A model generated the notes under the pieces. It ran no database searches, had not been told where the DNA came from, and was given only the letters and a program-made list of their open reading frames with translations. Of a DNA stretch of 64,000 nt, positions 7,981 through 16,653 are shown in pieces. This DNA is from Promicromonospora sukumoe 327MFSha3.1 (GTDB lineage: Bacteria > Actinomycetota > Actinomycetes > Actinomycetales > Cellulomonadaceae), in assembly GCF_000385135.1 (NCBI RefSeq), contig NZ_ARQM01000010.1:1736001-1800000 (forward strand). Direction: 5' to 3'. The position numbers were made by a program, and so were the translations under genes. Position 1 is the first letter of the stretch; every line of letters starts with the position of its first letter.

Positions 7981-9507
7981 CTAGACGAACACGCCCAGGA
8001 GCAGGACCACCGCCAGGGCGACCACGGAGAGCACGGACTCCATGAGCGACCAGGTCTTGAAGGTCTGGCCGACCGTCATGCCGAAGTACTCCTTGACGAG
8101 CCAGAACCCGGCGTCGTTCACGTGGGAGAGGAACACCGAGCCCGCGCCGATCGCGAGCACGAGCAGCGCCGCCTGCGTGGGCTCCAGGCCCGCGGCCAGG
8201 GGCGCCATGATGCCCGCGGCGGTGATCGTCGCGACGGTCGCCGAGCCGGTGGCGATGCGGATGAGCGCCGCCACGAGCCAGCCGGCCAGCAGCGGGGTGA
8301 TCCCGGCCTCGGCGATGCCGGACGCGATGACGTCGCCGACGCCCGAGTCCACGAGCGTCTGCTTGAACCCGCCGCCGGCGCCCACGATGAGCAGGATCCC
8401 GGCGATCGGCGCGAACGAGGAGCCGACCAGGTCGCCGACCTGCTGCAGCGTGCGGCCGACGCCGGTGCCGAAGGCCACCAGCGCGAACAGCGACGTGATG
8501 AGCAGGGCGACCAGGGGCTCGCCCAGGAACTCCAGGATGGTGCCGTAGCCGGTCTCGGTGGCACCCGCGACCTCGACGACGGACCGCGCGAGCATCAGGA
8601 TCACGGGCAGCAGCACGACCAGGACCGAGATGCCGAACGACGGCTTGCGCAGGGTCTTCGCGCCGGTGCCGGTCGCGGTGGCCGTGGCGGTCCCGGTGGC
8701 GTCGCCCTTGCCGGAACCGGAGCCCGAGCCGGAGCCCGAGCCGCCCGTGCCGTTCGAGCCCGGGCCACCCGCGGCATCGTCGGGCACGCCCAGGACGGTG
8801 GTCGGCGGGTCGAGCCGGACCCAGCGGGTGAGCGGGATGGCGAGCAGCGGCCCGGAGATGATCACCGTCGGGACGGCGACGAGCAGGCCGAGCCCCAGCG
8901 TGAGGCCCAGGTTGGCGCCGAGCGCGTCGATGGCGAGCAGCGGCCCGGGGTGCGGCGGCACCAGGCCGTGCAGCGCCGAGAGGCCGGCGAGGGCCGGGAT
9001 GCCGACCAGGATCGGGTTGGCGCGCATGCGGCGCGCCACGATCATCACGACCGGGATCAGCAGCACGACGCCGACCTCGAAGAACAGCGGGATGCCGACC
9101 ACGAACGCGATGAGCGCCATGGCCCACGGCAGGCGCTTCGCGGGCGTCCGGTCGAGGATCGTGTCGACGATCTGGTCGGCGCCGCCCGAGTCGATGAGCA
9201 GCTTGCCGATGATCGCGCCGAGCGCGATGAGCACGCCGACGCCGGCCACGGTGGTGCCGAGGCCCGCGGTGAAGCTGGTGAACGTGTCGGTCAGGCCCGT
9301 CCCGGCGACGAGCGCGAGCGCGCCCGAGCCGAGCACGAGGGCCAGGAACGGGTGCATCTTCAGCCACACGATGAGCCCGACGATGACGGCGATGCCGATC
9401 ACGGCGGCGAGCACGAGCTGCGACGTCGAGGCGGTCGGCTCGGCGTCCGCGGCGGCTGCGACGGGGAGAGTGGTCGAAAGCGCGGTGTGAAGAGTGGTGT
9501 CGAGCAT
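7981..9507 (-). CDS. gntP: Gluconate:H+ symporter, GntP family
   Basis: A 508-residue membrane permease with about 12-14 hydrophobic segments starting near residue 24. Family segments include FLALVLGSGALALVAGTG, LFFEVGVVLLIPV and PPHPGPLLAIDALGANLG, all diagnostic of GntP. It imports gluconate for the kinase encoded upstream. A Gly/Ser/Thr-rich loop (GSGSGSGSGKGDATGTATATATG) near residues 255-285 is an unusual insert in what should be a connecting loop. The ATG at 9507 overlaps the gluconokinase stop as TGATG, so the two are coupled. An in-frame open frame extends upstream, but it runs through the kinase gene. Confidence 0.95.
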   Translation of the reverse strand: MLDTTLHTALSTTLPVAAAADAEPTASTSQLVLAAVIGIAVIVGLIVWLKMHPFLALVLGSGALALVAGTGLTDTFTSFTAGLGTTVAGVGVLIALGAIIGKLLIDSGGADQIVDTILDRTPAKRLPWAMALIAFVVGIPLFFEVGVVLLIPVVMIVARRMRANPILVGIPALAGLSALHGLVPPHPGPLLAIDALGANLGLTLGLGLLVAVPTVIISGPLLAIPLTRWVRLDPPTTVLGVPDDAAGGPGSNGTGGSGSGSGSGSGKGDATGTATATATGTGAKTLRKPSFGISVLVVLLPVILMLARSVVEVAGATETGYGTILEFLGEPLVALLITSLFALVAFGTGVGRTLQQVGDLVGSSFAPIAGILLIVGAGGGFKQTLVDSGVGDVIASGIAEAGITPLLAGWLVAALIRIATGSATVATITAAGIMAPLAAGLEPTQAALLVLAIGAGSVFLSHVNDAGFWLVKEYFGMTVGQTFKTWSLMESVLSVVALAVVLLLGVFV

Positions 9508-10106
9508 CAGGAGTCCTCTCCCAGCCGGCGCAGGATCTCGTCGACGATCTGGTCGGGCCGGGGAGTGATGTCCACGCCGAACCCGGGCTCGTCGTCCTCC
9601 AGCGGCTCCAGGGCGGCGAGCTGGCTGTCGAGCATCTCGGGCTTCATGAAGTGCCCGGCGCGGCCCTGGATACGGGTGCGCAGCAGGTCGTACGAGCCGG
9701 TGAGGTGGACGAACCGCACCGGGCCCGTGCTCTCGCTGCCGGCCGTCTCCAGCAGGTCGCGGTAGCTGCGGCGCAGGGCGCTGCACGGCACGACGGCGCT
9801 GCGGCCCTCGTTCAGCTCCTTGGCGAACCAGTCACGGATCCCGCGCAGCCAGGGCCAGCGGTCGTCGTCGTCCAGGGGGTGGCCCGCCGCCATCTTGGCG
9901 ACGTTCGCGGGGGAGTGGAAGTCGTCGCCCTCCGCGAACGACGCCCCCAGGCGTCCGGCCAGGAGCGCGGCGACCGTGGTCTTGCCTGATCCGGCCACGC
10001 CCATCACCACGATGGCCTGGGGCGGGTGGTCGGTCGCGGCGGGGTCGGCCCCGCCGGTGGTTGTCTGGGTCGAGAACATCTCTGTCCCGGTGACGTCTGT
10101 GTCCAT
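9507..10106 (-). CDS. gntK: Gluconokinase
   Basis: Phosphorylates gluconate to 6-phosphogluconate for the pentose phosphate pathway. The P-loop is GVAGSGKTT; then EGDDFHSPANVAKMAAGHPLDD, CSALRRSYRD and HFMKPEMLDSQ follow, all characteristic of GntK. Length 199 residues from the ATG at 10106, close to the usual 165-180 plus a non-conserved leader. The start is uncertain: an in-frame GTG at 10121 and an ATG near 10079 are alternatives, and no strong ribosome site marks one. First gene of the gntK-gntP operon, divergent from a GntR regulator with operator-like dyads between. Confidence 0.93.
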   Translation of the reverse strand: MDTDVTGTEMFSTQTTTGGADPAATDHPPQAIVVMGVAGSGKTTVAALLAGRLGASFAEGDDFHSPANVAKMAAGHPLDDDDRWPWLRGIRDWFAKELNEGRSAVVPCSALRRSYRDLLETAGSESTGPVRFVHLTGSYDLLRTRIQGRAGHFMKPEMLDSQLAALEPLEDDEPGFGVDITPRPDQIVDEILRRLGEDS

Positions 10107-10125
10107 GGCACCTATCTTCACCCAT

Positions 10126-10171
10126 TGATGACACCATTCGCGCGTGATTCATGTCACCAATGGTGTGACCA
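10126..10171. promoter_or_regulatory. GntR/FadR-type operators between gntK and gntR
   Basis: TGGTGTGACCA at 10161-10171 matches the FadR-subfamily pattern TGGTNNNACCA exactly. An inverted copy with one mismatch, TGGTGTCATCA, lies on the minus strand at 10126-10136. They share flanking AATGGTGT and CAAT. Both sit directly upstream of gntK, where the divergently encoded GntR protein would repress it. Confidence 0.65.
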
Positions 10172-10252
10172 ATCGGCTGCGGGGCCGTGCCGAGGTGCGT
10201 CAGGGGGTGGAGCCGGCCAGCCGCTCGGTGGGCCGCCAACTATCCTGTGAGC

Positions 10253-10978
10253 ATGCCCCCAGTGCTGCACAGCCCCGTCCTCGACGCTCTGGGCCGGCGC
10301 ATCACCGGTGGTGAGCTGCCGGCGGGTACGGCGCTGACGCTCGACGGCATCGGCGCCGAGTTCGGGGTGTCCCGGACCGTCGCGCGCGAGGCGATGCGCC
10401 TGCTCGAGGGCCTCGGGCTGGTCCGGTCCGGCCCTCGGGTGGGGATCGTCGTGCTGCCGCACCCCTCCTGGAACGTGCTCGACCCCCGGGTCATCGCCTG
10501 GCGCCTCGACGGCCCGGGGCGCACCTCGCAGCTCCGCTCGCTGACCGAGCTGCGGCAGGCGGTCGAGCCGCGCGCCGCGGCGGGTGCGGCCCGCGGCGCG
10601 ACGGCGGCCGTGCGCGACGAGCTCGTCGCCACCGCGAGCCAGATGCGCAAGCTCGGCGAGGCGGGCGAGGGCGACGGCGCGGAGTTCCTGGCGCTCGACA
10701 TCCGCATGCACGAGCTGCTCATGCGCTCCAGCGGCAACGAGCTGTTCAGCGCGCTCGCCGACGTCGTCGCCGTCGTCATCTCCGGGCGGATCCACCTGGG
10801 CCTCATGCCCGCCTACCCCGTGCCGGAGGCGCTCGAGGCGCACGAGGCAGTGGCGCGCGCGGTCGCCGCGGGCGACGCCGAGGCCGCCGAGGAGGCGATG
10901 GCGCGCATCGTGCGCGAGGTGCGCGGCGCGCTCGACGACGACCCGGCGCCGGCCCGGACTGCTGCTCGGTCGGCTTAG
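10253..10978 (+). CDS. GntR-family (FadR subfamily) regulator of gluconate genes
   Basis: A 241-residue regulator. The N-terminal winged helix includes DGIGAEFGVSRTVAREAMRL, and the all-helical C-terminal FCD domain holds metal/ligand motifs such as LDIRMHELLMRSSGNELF and the late histidine in EALEAHEAVARAV. Its position divergent to gntK-gntP makes it the likely gluconate-responsive repressor. TATCCT at 10241-10246 is followed by exactly six bases and the ATG, so the mRNA is probably leaderless; a GTG two codons upstream is an alternative. Confidence 0.92.
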   Translation: MPPVLHSPVLDALGRRITGGELPAGTALTLDGIGAEFGVSRTVAREAMRLLEGLGLVRSGPRVGIVVLPHPSWNVLDPRVIAWRLDGPGRTSQLRSLTELRQAVEPRAAAGAARGATAAVRDELVATASQMRKLGEAGEGDGAEFLALDIRMHELLMRSSGNELFSALADVVAVVISGRIHLGLMPAYPVPEALEAHEAVARAVAAGDAEAAEEAMARIVREVRGALDDDPAPARTAARSA

Positions 10979-11025
10979 CCGGGTCTGCCTGCGCTGCCCG
11001 CTCAGAGCGCCGAACCGGTGCGGCC

Positions 11026-11703
11026 CTAGATTGCGGCCAGGAGCGGCAGCCGCACGGCGGGCGGCAGGGGCGCGACGTCGGGCCGGGCGCTGATCGACTG
11101 GATCTGCAGGGCCGCGAACCGGCGCGAGGCAGCGACGGCGGCCTTGCGGGACGTGGCGCGGATGCCGGAGTTCGCCATGATCAGCATGATCAGGTCGTCG
11201 AGCACGAAGTCGCGGCGTAGGCCGCCGCTCTCCTTCGCGCGCCGGATGAGTTCGCCGAGCGCGCGCAGGGTGCGCGTGCGCTCCTGGGCGAAGTCGACGG
11301 CCTGGGGGAAAGCGGTGACGAACGCGGCGGTGAACCCGCGGTCCACGGCGTGCATGACGCACACCTCCTCGATCACGGTCGCCAGCCCGTGCCAGGGGTC
11401 GGGATCGGCCAGGCCCTGCTCGACGATCGAGGTGCACGTCGCCATCTGCTCACCGAACGCCTCGGTGACCAGCGCCTCCTTGGTCGGGAAGCGCCGGTAG
11501 AGCGTCGCCGGGCCGACGCCGGCACGCCGGGCCAGCTCCCGCATCGGGACGTCGATGCCCTGCTCCGCGAACGTCTTCCGGGCCACCTGGAGGATCCGCT
11601 CGCGGTTGTCCCGCGCGTCCGACCGCAGCTCCCGCGCCGGGTGCGACTCCAGGGACTCGGGCGGGGCGGTCTCCTGGTGCGCTGTCTTCGGGTGCTGGGC
11701 CAT
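11026..11703 (-). CDS. TetR-family regulator
   Basis: A 225-residue TetR protein with the HTH in MRELARRAGVGPATLYRRFPTKEALV. The C-terminal half follows the TetR_C_33/SbtR-like pattern (GLRRDFVLDDLIMLIMANSGI), a group often controlling oxidoreductases or efflux. The ATG at 11703 is preferred; open frame continues to 11796 with further possible starts and no clear ribosome site. It lies downstream of a zinc alcohol dehydrogenase on the same strand but is separated by a strong hairpin, so it is probably transcribed alone. Confidence 0.88.
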   Translation of the reverse strand: MAQHPKTAHQETAPPESLESHPARELRSDARDNRERILQVARKTFAEQGIDVPMRELARRAGVGPATLYRRFPTKEALVTEAFGEQMATCTSIVEQGLADPDPWHGLATVIEEVCVMHAVDRGFTAAFVTAFPQAVDFAQERTRTLRALGELIRRAKESGGLRRDFVLDDLIMLIMANSGIRATSRKAAVAASRRFAALQIQSISARPDVAPLPPAVRLPLLAAI

Positions 11704-11786
11704 GACTCTCGCTTCGCCGAAACGGACGGGGTGTTCCACTCGCGCGATCATCATCGCACCCGGACCCACGCCGCCCGGGTCGCAGA

Positions 11787-11847
11787 AAACGACCATGCAC
11801 CTGCTGCCAGGCGGAGCCTCCGGCTGGCAGCAGGTGCATGGTCGTTT
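11787..11847. terminator. Cruciform terminator, copy 1 of a dispersed hairpin
   Basis: Perfect 24-base arms at 11787-11810 and 11824-11847, with a nested CGGAG/CTCCG hairpin in the loop. It follows the alcohol dehydrogenase (minus strand) and precedes the TetR gene. The same stem, starting CGACCATGCACCTGCTGCCA, recurs at 59080-59134. Confidence 0.75.
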
Positions 11848-11890
11848 CCGCCGCCGCGCGGCGGTCAGCGGCAGACCCCAGCGCGAACCG

Positions 11891-12904
11891 TCAGTTCTGC
11901 AGCAGCACCTTGATCGCGCGCCGCTCGTCCATGGCGCGGTAGGCCTCGGCGACCTCCGACAGCGGCAGCGTCAGGTCGAAGACCTTGCCCGGGTCGATCT
12001 CGCGCTTCCACACCAGGTCCAGCAGGTGCGGCAGGTAGGCCCGCACCGGCGCGACGCCGCCGCGCAGACCCTTGTTGCCCCAGAACAGGGAGTCGACGGG
12101 GAGGTCGCCGTGCGGCACGCCCACGATGCCGATCATGCCGCCCGGCCGCACGAGCTCGACGGACTGCGCTCGGGCCTCGGCGGTGCCGACGCACTCCAGG
12201 ACCGCGTCGGCACCGATGCCCTCGGTCAGCTCCAGGACCTGGGCCAGGCCCTCCTCGCCGCGCTCGGCGATGATGTGGGTGGCGCCGAACTCCCGCGCCA
12301 CCTTCTGGCGGGACTCGTGCCGGCTCATCGCGATGATCGTGGTCGCACCGAGCTGGGCCGCGGCCAGCACACCGCTCAGCCCGACGGCGCCGTCGCCCAC
12401 CACCACGACGCTCGACCCGGGCCCGACGCCGGCGGAGACCGCCGCGTGCCAGCCGGTGCACATCACGTCGGACAGGCTCAGGAGGCTGGGGATCAGGTCG
12501 GCGTCCGGCTCGCCGGGGGTGGCGAGCAGGGTGCCGTCGGCGTTCGGGATCCGGATCTTCTCGGCCTGGCAGCCGTCGTAGCCGCCGCCGTGCAGGCAGT
12601 TGGCCTGCATGCCCTTGCGGCACACCGCGCAGGTGTTGTCGCTGTGCAGGAACCCGCCGACCACGAAGTCGCCCGGCTTGACCGTGGTCACGGCAGCGCC
12701 GACCTGCTCGACGACGCCGACGTACTCGTGGCCGATCGGCGTCGGCCGCTTGACCTGGGAGACCCCGCGGTAGCGCCAGAGGTCCGAGCCGCAGACGCAC
12801 GCTGCGACGGTCCGGATGACGGCGTCGGTGGGCTCGATGACGACGGGGTCCGCCCGCTCCTCGAAGCGGACGTCCCCGGCCCCGTGAATGATTGCTCCTC
12901 GCAT
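11891..12904 (-). CDS. Zinc-dependent alcohol dehydrogenase
   Basis: A 337-residue medium-chain dehydrogenase. The catalytic-zinc cysteine is in ACVCGSDLWRYRG and the GHEYVG motif follows. The structural-zinc lobe reads CAVCRKGMQANC. The nucleotide fold has VVVVGDGAVGLSGVLAA, with NAD(P) as hydride acceptor. The start at 12904 (MRGAIIHG) matches the family N-terminus; GGGAG lies very close upstream, and an in-frame GTG a few codons earlier is possible. It resembles the group annotated as IMP-dehydrogenase-like or threonine-dehydrogenase-like alcohol dehydrogenases. Monocistronic; substrate unknown. Confidence 0.9.
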   Translation of the reverse strand: MRGAIIHGAGDVRFEERADPVVIEPTDAVIRTVAACVCGSDLWRYRGVSQVKRPTPIGHEYVGVVEQVGAAVTTVKPGDFVVGGFLHSDNTCAVCRKGMQANCLHGGGYDGCQAEKIRIPNADGTLLATPGEPDADLIPSLLSLSDVMCTGWHAAVSAGVGPGSSVVVVGDGAVGLSGVLAAAQLGATTIIAMSRHESRQKVAREFGATHIIAERGEEGLAQVLELTEGIGADAVLECVGTAEARAQSVELVRPGGMIGIVGVPHGDLPVDSLFWGNKGLRGGVAPVRAYLPHLLDLVWKREIDPGKVFDLTLPLSEVAEAYRAMDERRAIKVLLQN

Positions 12905-13084
12905 GCTCCCATTCAACACGCGTCCCGCGGATGTGGGCGGCCATGAGGGAGGGCCTGTCCTTACCCCTCGGCTTGTCCTCCGGGTCCTGGCACGACGACG
13001 GCGCCGCGTCACCGTCGGGGGGACGACGACGCGGCGCCGGTGTCGGTGCTGCTGGCGCTGCTGCTGCCGCGAACCGGCCGGCGG

Positions 13085-13966
<882 letters not shown>

Positions 13967-14073
13967 GGTTCTCTCCCAGTTCGCGGTGCGGTGTGTGTCG
14001 AGCGAGGCGCTGGCCAGTTGCCAACGGATAGCACTAACGAATCGAAAGTACACCACATTCCGAGGGTGCGCGG

Positions 14074-14086
14074 TATCCTCGTGTCG
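14074..14086 (+). promoter_or_regulatory. Leaderless -10 element of the HxlR gene
   Basis: TATCCT at 14074-14079 followed by six bases and GTG at 14086. This spacing puts the first base of the start codon at +1. The same geometry recurs at 10253, 15933, 16654, 18288, 18353, 38281, 60522 and 60989. Confidence 0.7.
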
Positions 14087-14613
14087 TGAGCATCACGGAC
14101 CTCCAACCCGACGGCCCGGCGCCCGACAGCCCGGAGTCTGCCGACCTGCCGGGCGACGGCACGCCGGGCGACGGCCCGAGCGGGCCGCCGCAGGAGCTGG
14201 TGACCGACGTCTTCGCCCGCGGCTGCACGTCGCGGGCCGCCTTCGAGGTCGTCACGTCCAAGTGGGCCTCGCTCGCGCTGCTCGCGCTCGGCGAGGGCAG
14301 CTACCGGTTCAACGCGCTGCGCCGCCGGGTCGAGGGGGTCAGCGAGAAGATGCTGTCCCAGACGCTGCAGTCCCTGGAGCGCGACGGCATGGTCACGCGC
14401 GACGTCGTCACCACCATCCCGCCGCGCGTCGAGTACGGCCTGACGTCGCTGGGGGAGCAGGTCGCGCGGCACCTGCGCGGGCTGGCCGACCTCCTGGAGG
14501 AGACGGCGGCCACCGCCGCGGACGCGCCCGCGGGGTCGACGGACGGGGCGCCCGCCGGGCCGGCAGCCGGGGCAGCGGGCGAGACGTCGGCGGGGGACCT
14601 GCCGGCGAGGTAG
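14086..14613 (+). CDS. HxlR/MarR-like regulator, probable controller of the QorB-like gene
   Basis: A 175-residue HxlR-family winged-helix protein: RGCTSRAAFEVVTSKWASLALLAL (with a cysteine in the usual redox-sensing place), RFNALRRRVEGVSEKMLSQTLQ as recognition region, and RDVVTTIPPRVEYGLTSLG as wing. Family members QorR, YodB and HypR sense quinones or disulfide stress through that cysteine and repress a neighbouring reductase. The N-terminal 40 residues are Pro/Asp-rich, and the last 40 form an Ala/Gly tail not found in typical 110-120 residue members. Confidence 0.9.
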   Translation: MSITDLQPDGPAPDSPESADLPGDGTPGDGPSGPPQELVTDVFARGCTSRAAFEVVTSKWASLALLALGEGSYRFNALRRRVEGVSEKMLSQTLQSLERDGMVTRDVVTTIPPRVEYGLTSLGEQVARHLRGLADLLEETAATAADAPAGSTDGAPAGPAAGAAGETSAGDLPAR

Positions 14614-14619
14614 GTCCCG

Positions 14620-15033
14620 TCAGCCCACGCGCGACACGTGGTAGTGGCTGATCAGCCAGCGGCCCTCCTCGCGGACGGCGACGACGGTGAGGTAGACCGG
14701 CACGTCCCGGTCGGGGCGGTGGAACACGACCGCCGCGTAGCCGAGCACTGCGTCGTCGGCCAGCCTGGTGGCGCGGACGAGCGTGTGGTCGGCGGTGAGC
14801 CCGGCCGGCTGCTTGCCGTAGTAGGCCGAGACGACGTCGCGGCCGAACGCCGGCTCGGGGTCGAAGCCCTGGAACAGGGCGTCCGTGGTGAACTGCGCGG
14901 CGATGTGCGCGAGGTCGCGCCGGCGGATCCCGTCGGACCACCGGTCGAGCAGCGCCGTGACGATGCCGGCGGCGTCGGACCGGTCCTGGTCCTGCGGTTC
15001 CTGGTGCTGCTGGGTCTGGTCCTGCTCGGTCAT
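14620..15033 (-). CDS. SnoaL-like / NTF2-fold protein (SgcJ/EcaC type)
   Basis: A 137-residue protein with a Gln/Asp-rich first 18 residues, then a cone-shaped NTF2 fold: IVTALLDRWSDGIRRRDLAHIAAQF followed by GRDVVSAYYG and GRWLISHYHVS. This pattern belongs to the SgcJ/EcaC or DUF4440 group, with small ligand-binding or isomerase functions that are mostly unknown. GAGGAG lies upstream of the ATG. It lies downstream of the SDR gene on the same strand with a 118-base gap full of hairpins, so co-transcription is doubtful. Confidence 0.8.
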   Translation of the reverse strand: MTEQDQTQQHQEPQDQDRSDAAGIVTALLDRWSDGIRRRDLAHIAAQFTTDALFQGFDPEPAFGRDVVSAYYGKQPAGLTADHTLVRATRLADDAVLGYAAVVFHRPDRDVPVYLTVVAVREEGRWLISHYHVSRVG

Positions 15034-15049
15034 GATCTGTCTCCTCTTC

Positions 15050-15120
15050 CCGGTCCGCGGACCGGTTCCGGCGCCCGGCCGGAGCTCCGGCCGAGCGCGG
15101 GGCGGCGCGGTGGCCGCCCC
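15050..15120. terminator. Cluster of three GC palindromes
   Basis: CCGGTCCGCGGACCGG at 15050-15065 and GGCCGGAGCTCCGGCC at 15077-15092 are perfect 16-base palindromes; GGGGCGGC and GCCGCCCC at 15099-15120 form a hairpin 32 bases after the SDR stop. The last is the likely SDR terminator. The first two could be terminators or an operator for the SnoaL-like gene. Confidence 0.5.
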
Positions 15121-15151
15121 GCGGTGGTGTCGATGCGGTGGTGTCCGCGGG

Positions 15152-15859
15152 TCAGTGGCCCGCGATCTGCCCGCCGTCGACGTGCAGGAACTCGCCCGTG
15201 ACGAAGGGTGACTGCTCCAGGTAGAGGACGCCGCGGGCGACGTCGTCGACCTCGCCGATGCGGCCCAGCGGGTGCAGGCCGGCGAGGGTCTCGTGGGTCT
15301 CCTCCGGGTGCAGCGGGGTCTTGATGACGCCGGGGGAGACTGCGTTGAAGCGGATGTTGTCGGCCGCGTACTCGATGGCCAGGGCGCGGGTGGCCGAGGC
15401 GATGCCGCCCTTGGTCACGGACGCGAGGGCGGAGGGGAACACCGAGAGCGCGCTCTCGACGAGGGTCGTGGTGATGTTCACGACGTGGCCGCCGCCGGCC
15501 GCCTGCATCAGGGGGATCGCCCGCTGGGTCAGGTGGAAGAAGCCGGCGACGTTGATGCCGACCATGGTCTCGAAGTCCTGCGCGGTGTACTCGGTGAACC
15601 GCTTGGCGATGAAGACGCCCGCGTTGTTCACGACCGTGTCGACGCGGCCGAAGCGCTCGACCGCGGTCTTGATGATCCGGTCCGCGGTCGCCGGGTCGGA
15701 GATGTCACCGCTGACGACGGCGAGGTCGTCGGCCTCGGCGAGGTCGATGGTGCGGGAGTTCGCGACGACGGCGTACCCGATCCGGCGGTACGCGTCGACC
15801 AGCCCGGCGCCGATGCCCTGGGAGGCTCCGGTGATGACAGCTACCTTCTGGGTGCTCAT
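15152..15859 (-). CDS. SDR-family oxidoreductase with the catalytic Tyr replaced
   Basis: A 235-residue short-chain dehydrogenase. The cofactor motif is TGASQGIGAGL and the NNAGVF motif is intact. At the active site, where YxxxK is expected, the sequence is SALASVTKGG: the lysine is present but alanine stands in place of tyrosine. The rest of the fold (VNITTT, FNAVSPGVIKTP, LHVDGG) is normal. A subfamily of SDRs with this ALASxTKGG motif exists, so this is probably natural and not a sequencing error, but classical catalysis is unlikely. AAGGAAAG supports the ATG at 15859. It is divergent from a TetR gene with a clear operator between. Confidence 0.88.
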   Translation of the reverse strand: MSTQKVAVITGASQGIGAGLVDAYRRIGYAVVANSRTIDLAEADDLAVVSGDISDPATADRIIKTAVERFGRVDTVVNNAGVFIAKRFTEYTAQDFETMVGINVAGFFHLTQRAIPLMQAAGGGHVVNITTTLVESALSVFPSALASVTKGGIASATRALAIEYAADNIRFNAVSPGVIKTPLHPEETHETLAGLHPLGRIGEVDDVARGVLYLEQSPFVTGEFLHVDGGQIAGH

Positions 15860-15881
15860 GTTTCTTTCCTTAGTAGACGGT

Positions 15882-15916
15882 CGGTCAACTACTGGGTTCC
15901 CAGTTATAGTTGACCG
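15882..15916. promoter_or_regulatory. TetR operator between SDR and TetR genes
   Basis: CGGTCAACTA at 15882-15891 and TAGTTGACCG at 15907-15916 are exact inverted repeats enclosing a second inverted repeat ACTGGG-TT-CCCAGT. It overlaps both divergent promoters, including the TATGCT box at 15921-15926, as expected for an autoregulating TetR. Confidence 0.7.
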
Positions 15917-15932
15917 GTCGTATGCTGTCAAC

Positions 15933-16541
15933 ATGCCTAGAACCTCGGATGGTCGTGAGCGCCTGATCGAAGCGGGCGTGGAACTCTTCTCCCAGCGCCC
16001 CTACGGGTCGATCGGCGTGGCCGAGCTGTGCTCGCGCGCCGGCGTCAACAAGGGGTCGTTCTACTACTTCTTCGCGTCCAAGGAGGCCCTGGCGCTCGCC
16101 GTCATCGACCGGCACTGGACGTGGCAGAAGGGCGTCTGGGCCGGCATCCTCGACGGCACCGGCAGCCTGCTCGACCGGCTGCGCGGCCTGTTCGACGCCA
16201 CCGCGCAGATGCAGGTCGACGCCGTGACCGGCACCGGGTGGGTGGCCGGCTGCCTCTTCGGCAACCTCGCCCTGGAGGTGAGCTCCCAGAACGAGCCGGT
16301 GCGGCTGCGCCTGCAGGAGATCTTCGACGAGCAGATCGGGATGATCTCGTCCCGGCTGGCCTCGGCCGTCGAGTCCGGCGAGCTGCAGTCCGTGACCGAC
16401 GTCGACGCCGCGGCGAAGGCGATCGTCGCCCAGCTCGAGGGGCTCGTGCTCTTCGCGAAGGTGTTCAACGACCCGTCGCAGCTCGACGCGCTGTGGCAGA
16501 ACAGCCTCGCGCTGCTCGGCCTTGCTCCCGCGCGGGCCTGA
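15933..16541 (+). CDS. TetR-family regulator of the divergent SDR
   Basis: A 202-residue TetR protein. The HTH is VAELCSRAGVNKGSFYYFFASKEALALAV, and the C-terminal part has the GCLFGNLALE motif of the TetR_C_16/AcrR-like group. TATGCT with a six-base gap precedes the ATG, so translation probably starts at the 5' end of the mRNA. The operator dyad overlaps this promoter and faces the SDR gene, so it is the likely repressor of both. Confidence 0.92.
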   Translation: MPRTSDGRERLIEAGVELFSQRPYGSIGVAELCSRAGVNKGSFYYFFASKEALALAVIDRHWTWQKGVWAGILDGTGSLLDRLRGLFDATAQMQVDAVTGTGWVAGCLFGNLALEVSSQNEPVRLRLQEIFDEQIGMISSRLASAVESGELQSVTDVDAAAKAIVAQLEGLVLFAKVFNDPSQLDALWQNSLALLGLAPARA

Positions 16542-16574
16542 CGCCGCTGGGCTGACGCCGCTGGGCCGACGCCG
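16538..16574 (+). repeat. 14-bp tandem repeat at the TetR 3' end
   Basis: CTGACGCCGCTGGG occurs twice in tandem, with a partial third copy. The first copy contains the TGA stop of the TetR gene. Confidence 0.7.
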
Positions 16575-16653
16575 TGCGGGCGTGATCCGAGACCGGCTGC
16601 GTCGCCCGGCCGGGGCAGGTGGGGCGGAGGAGCGGGTTCGGTACGCTGCGCCC

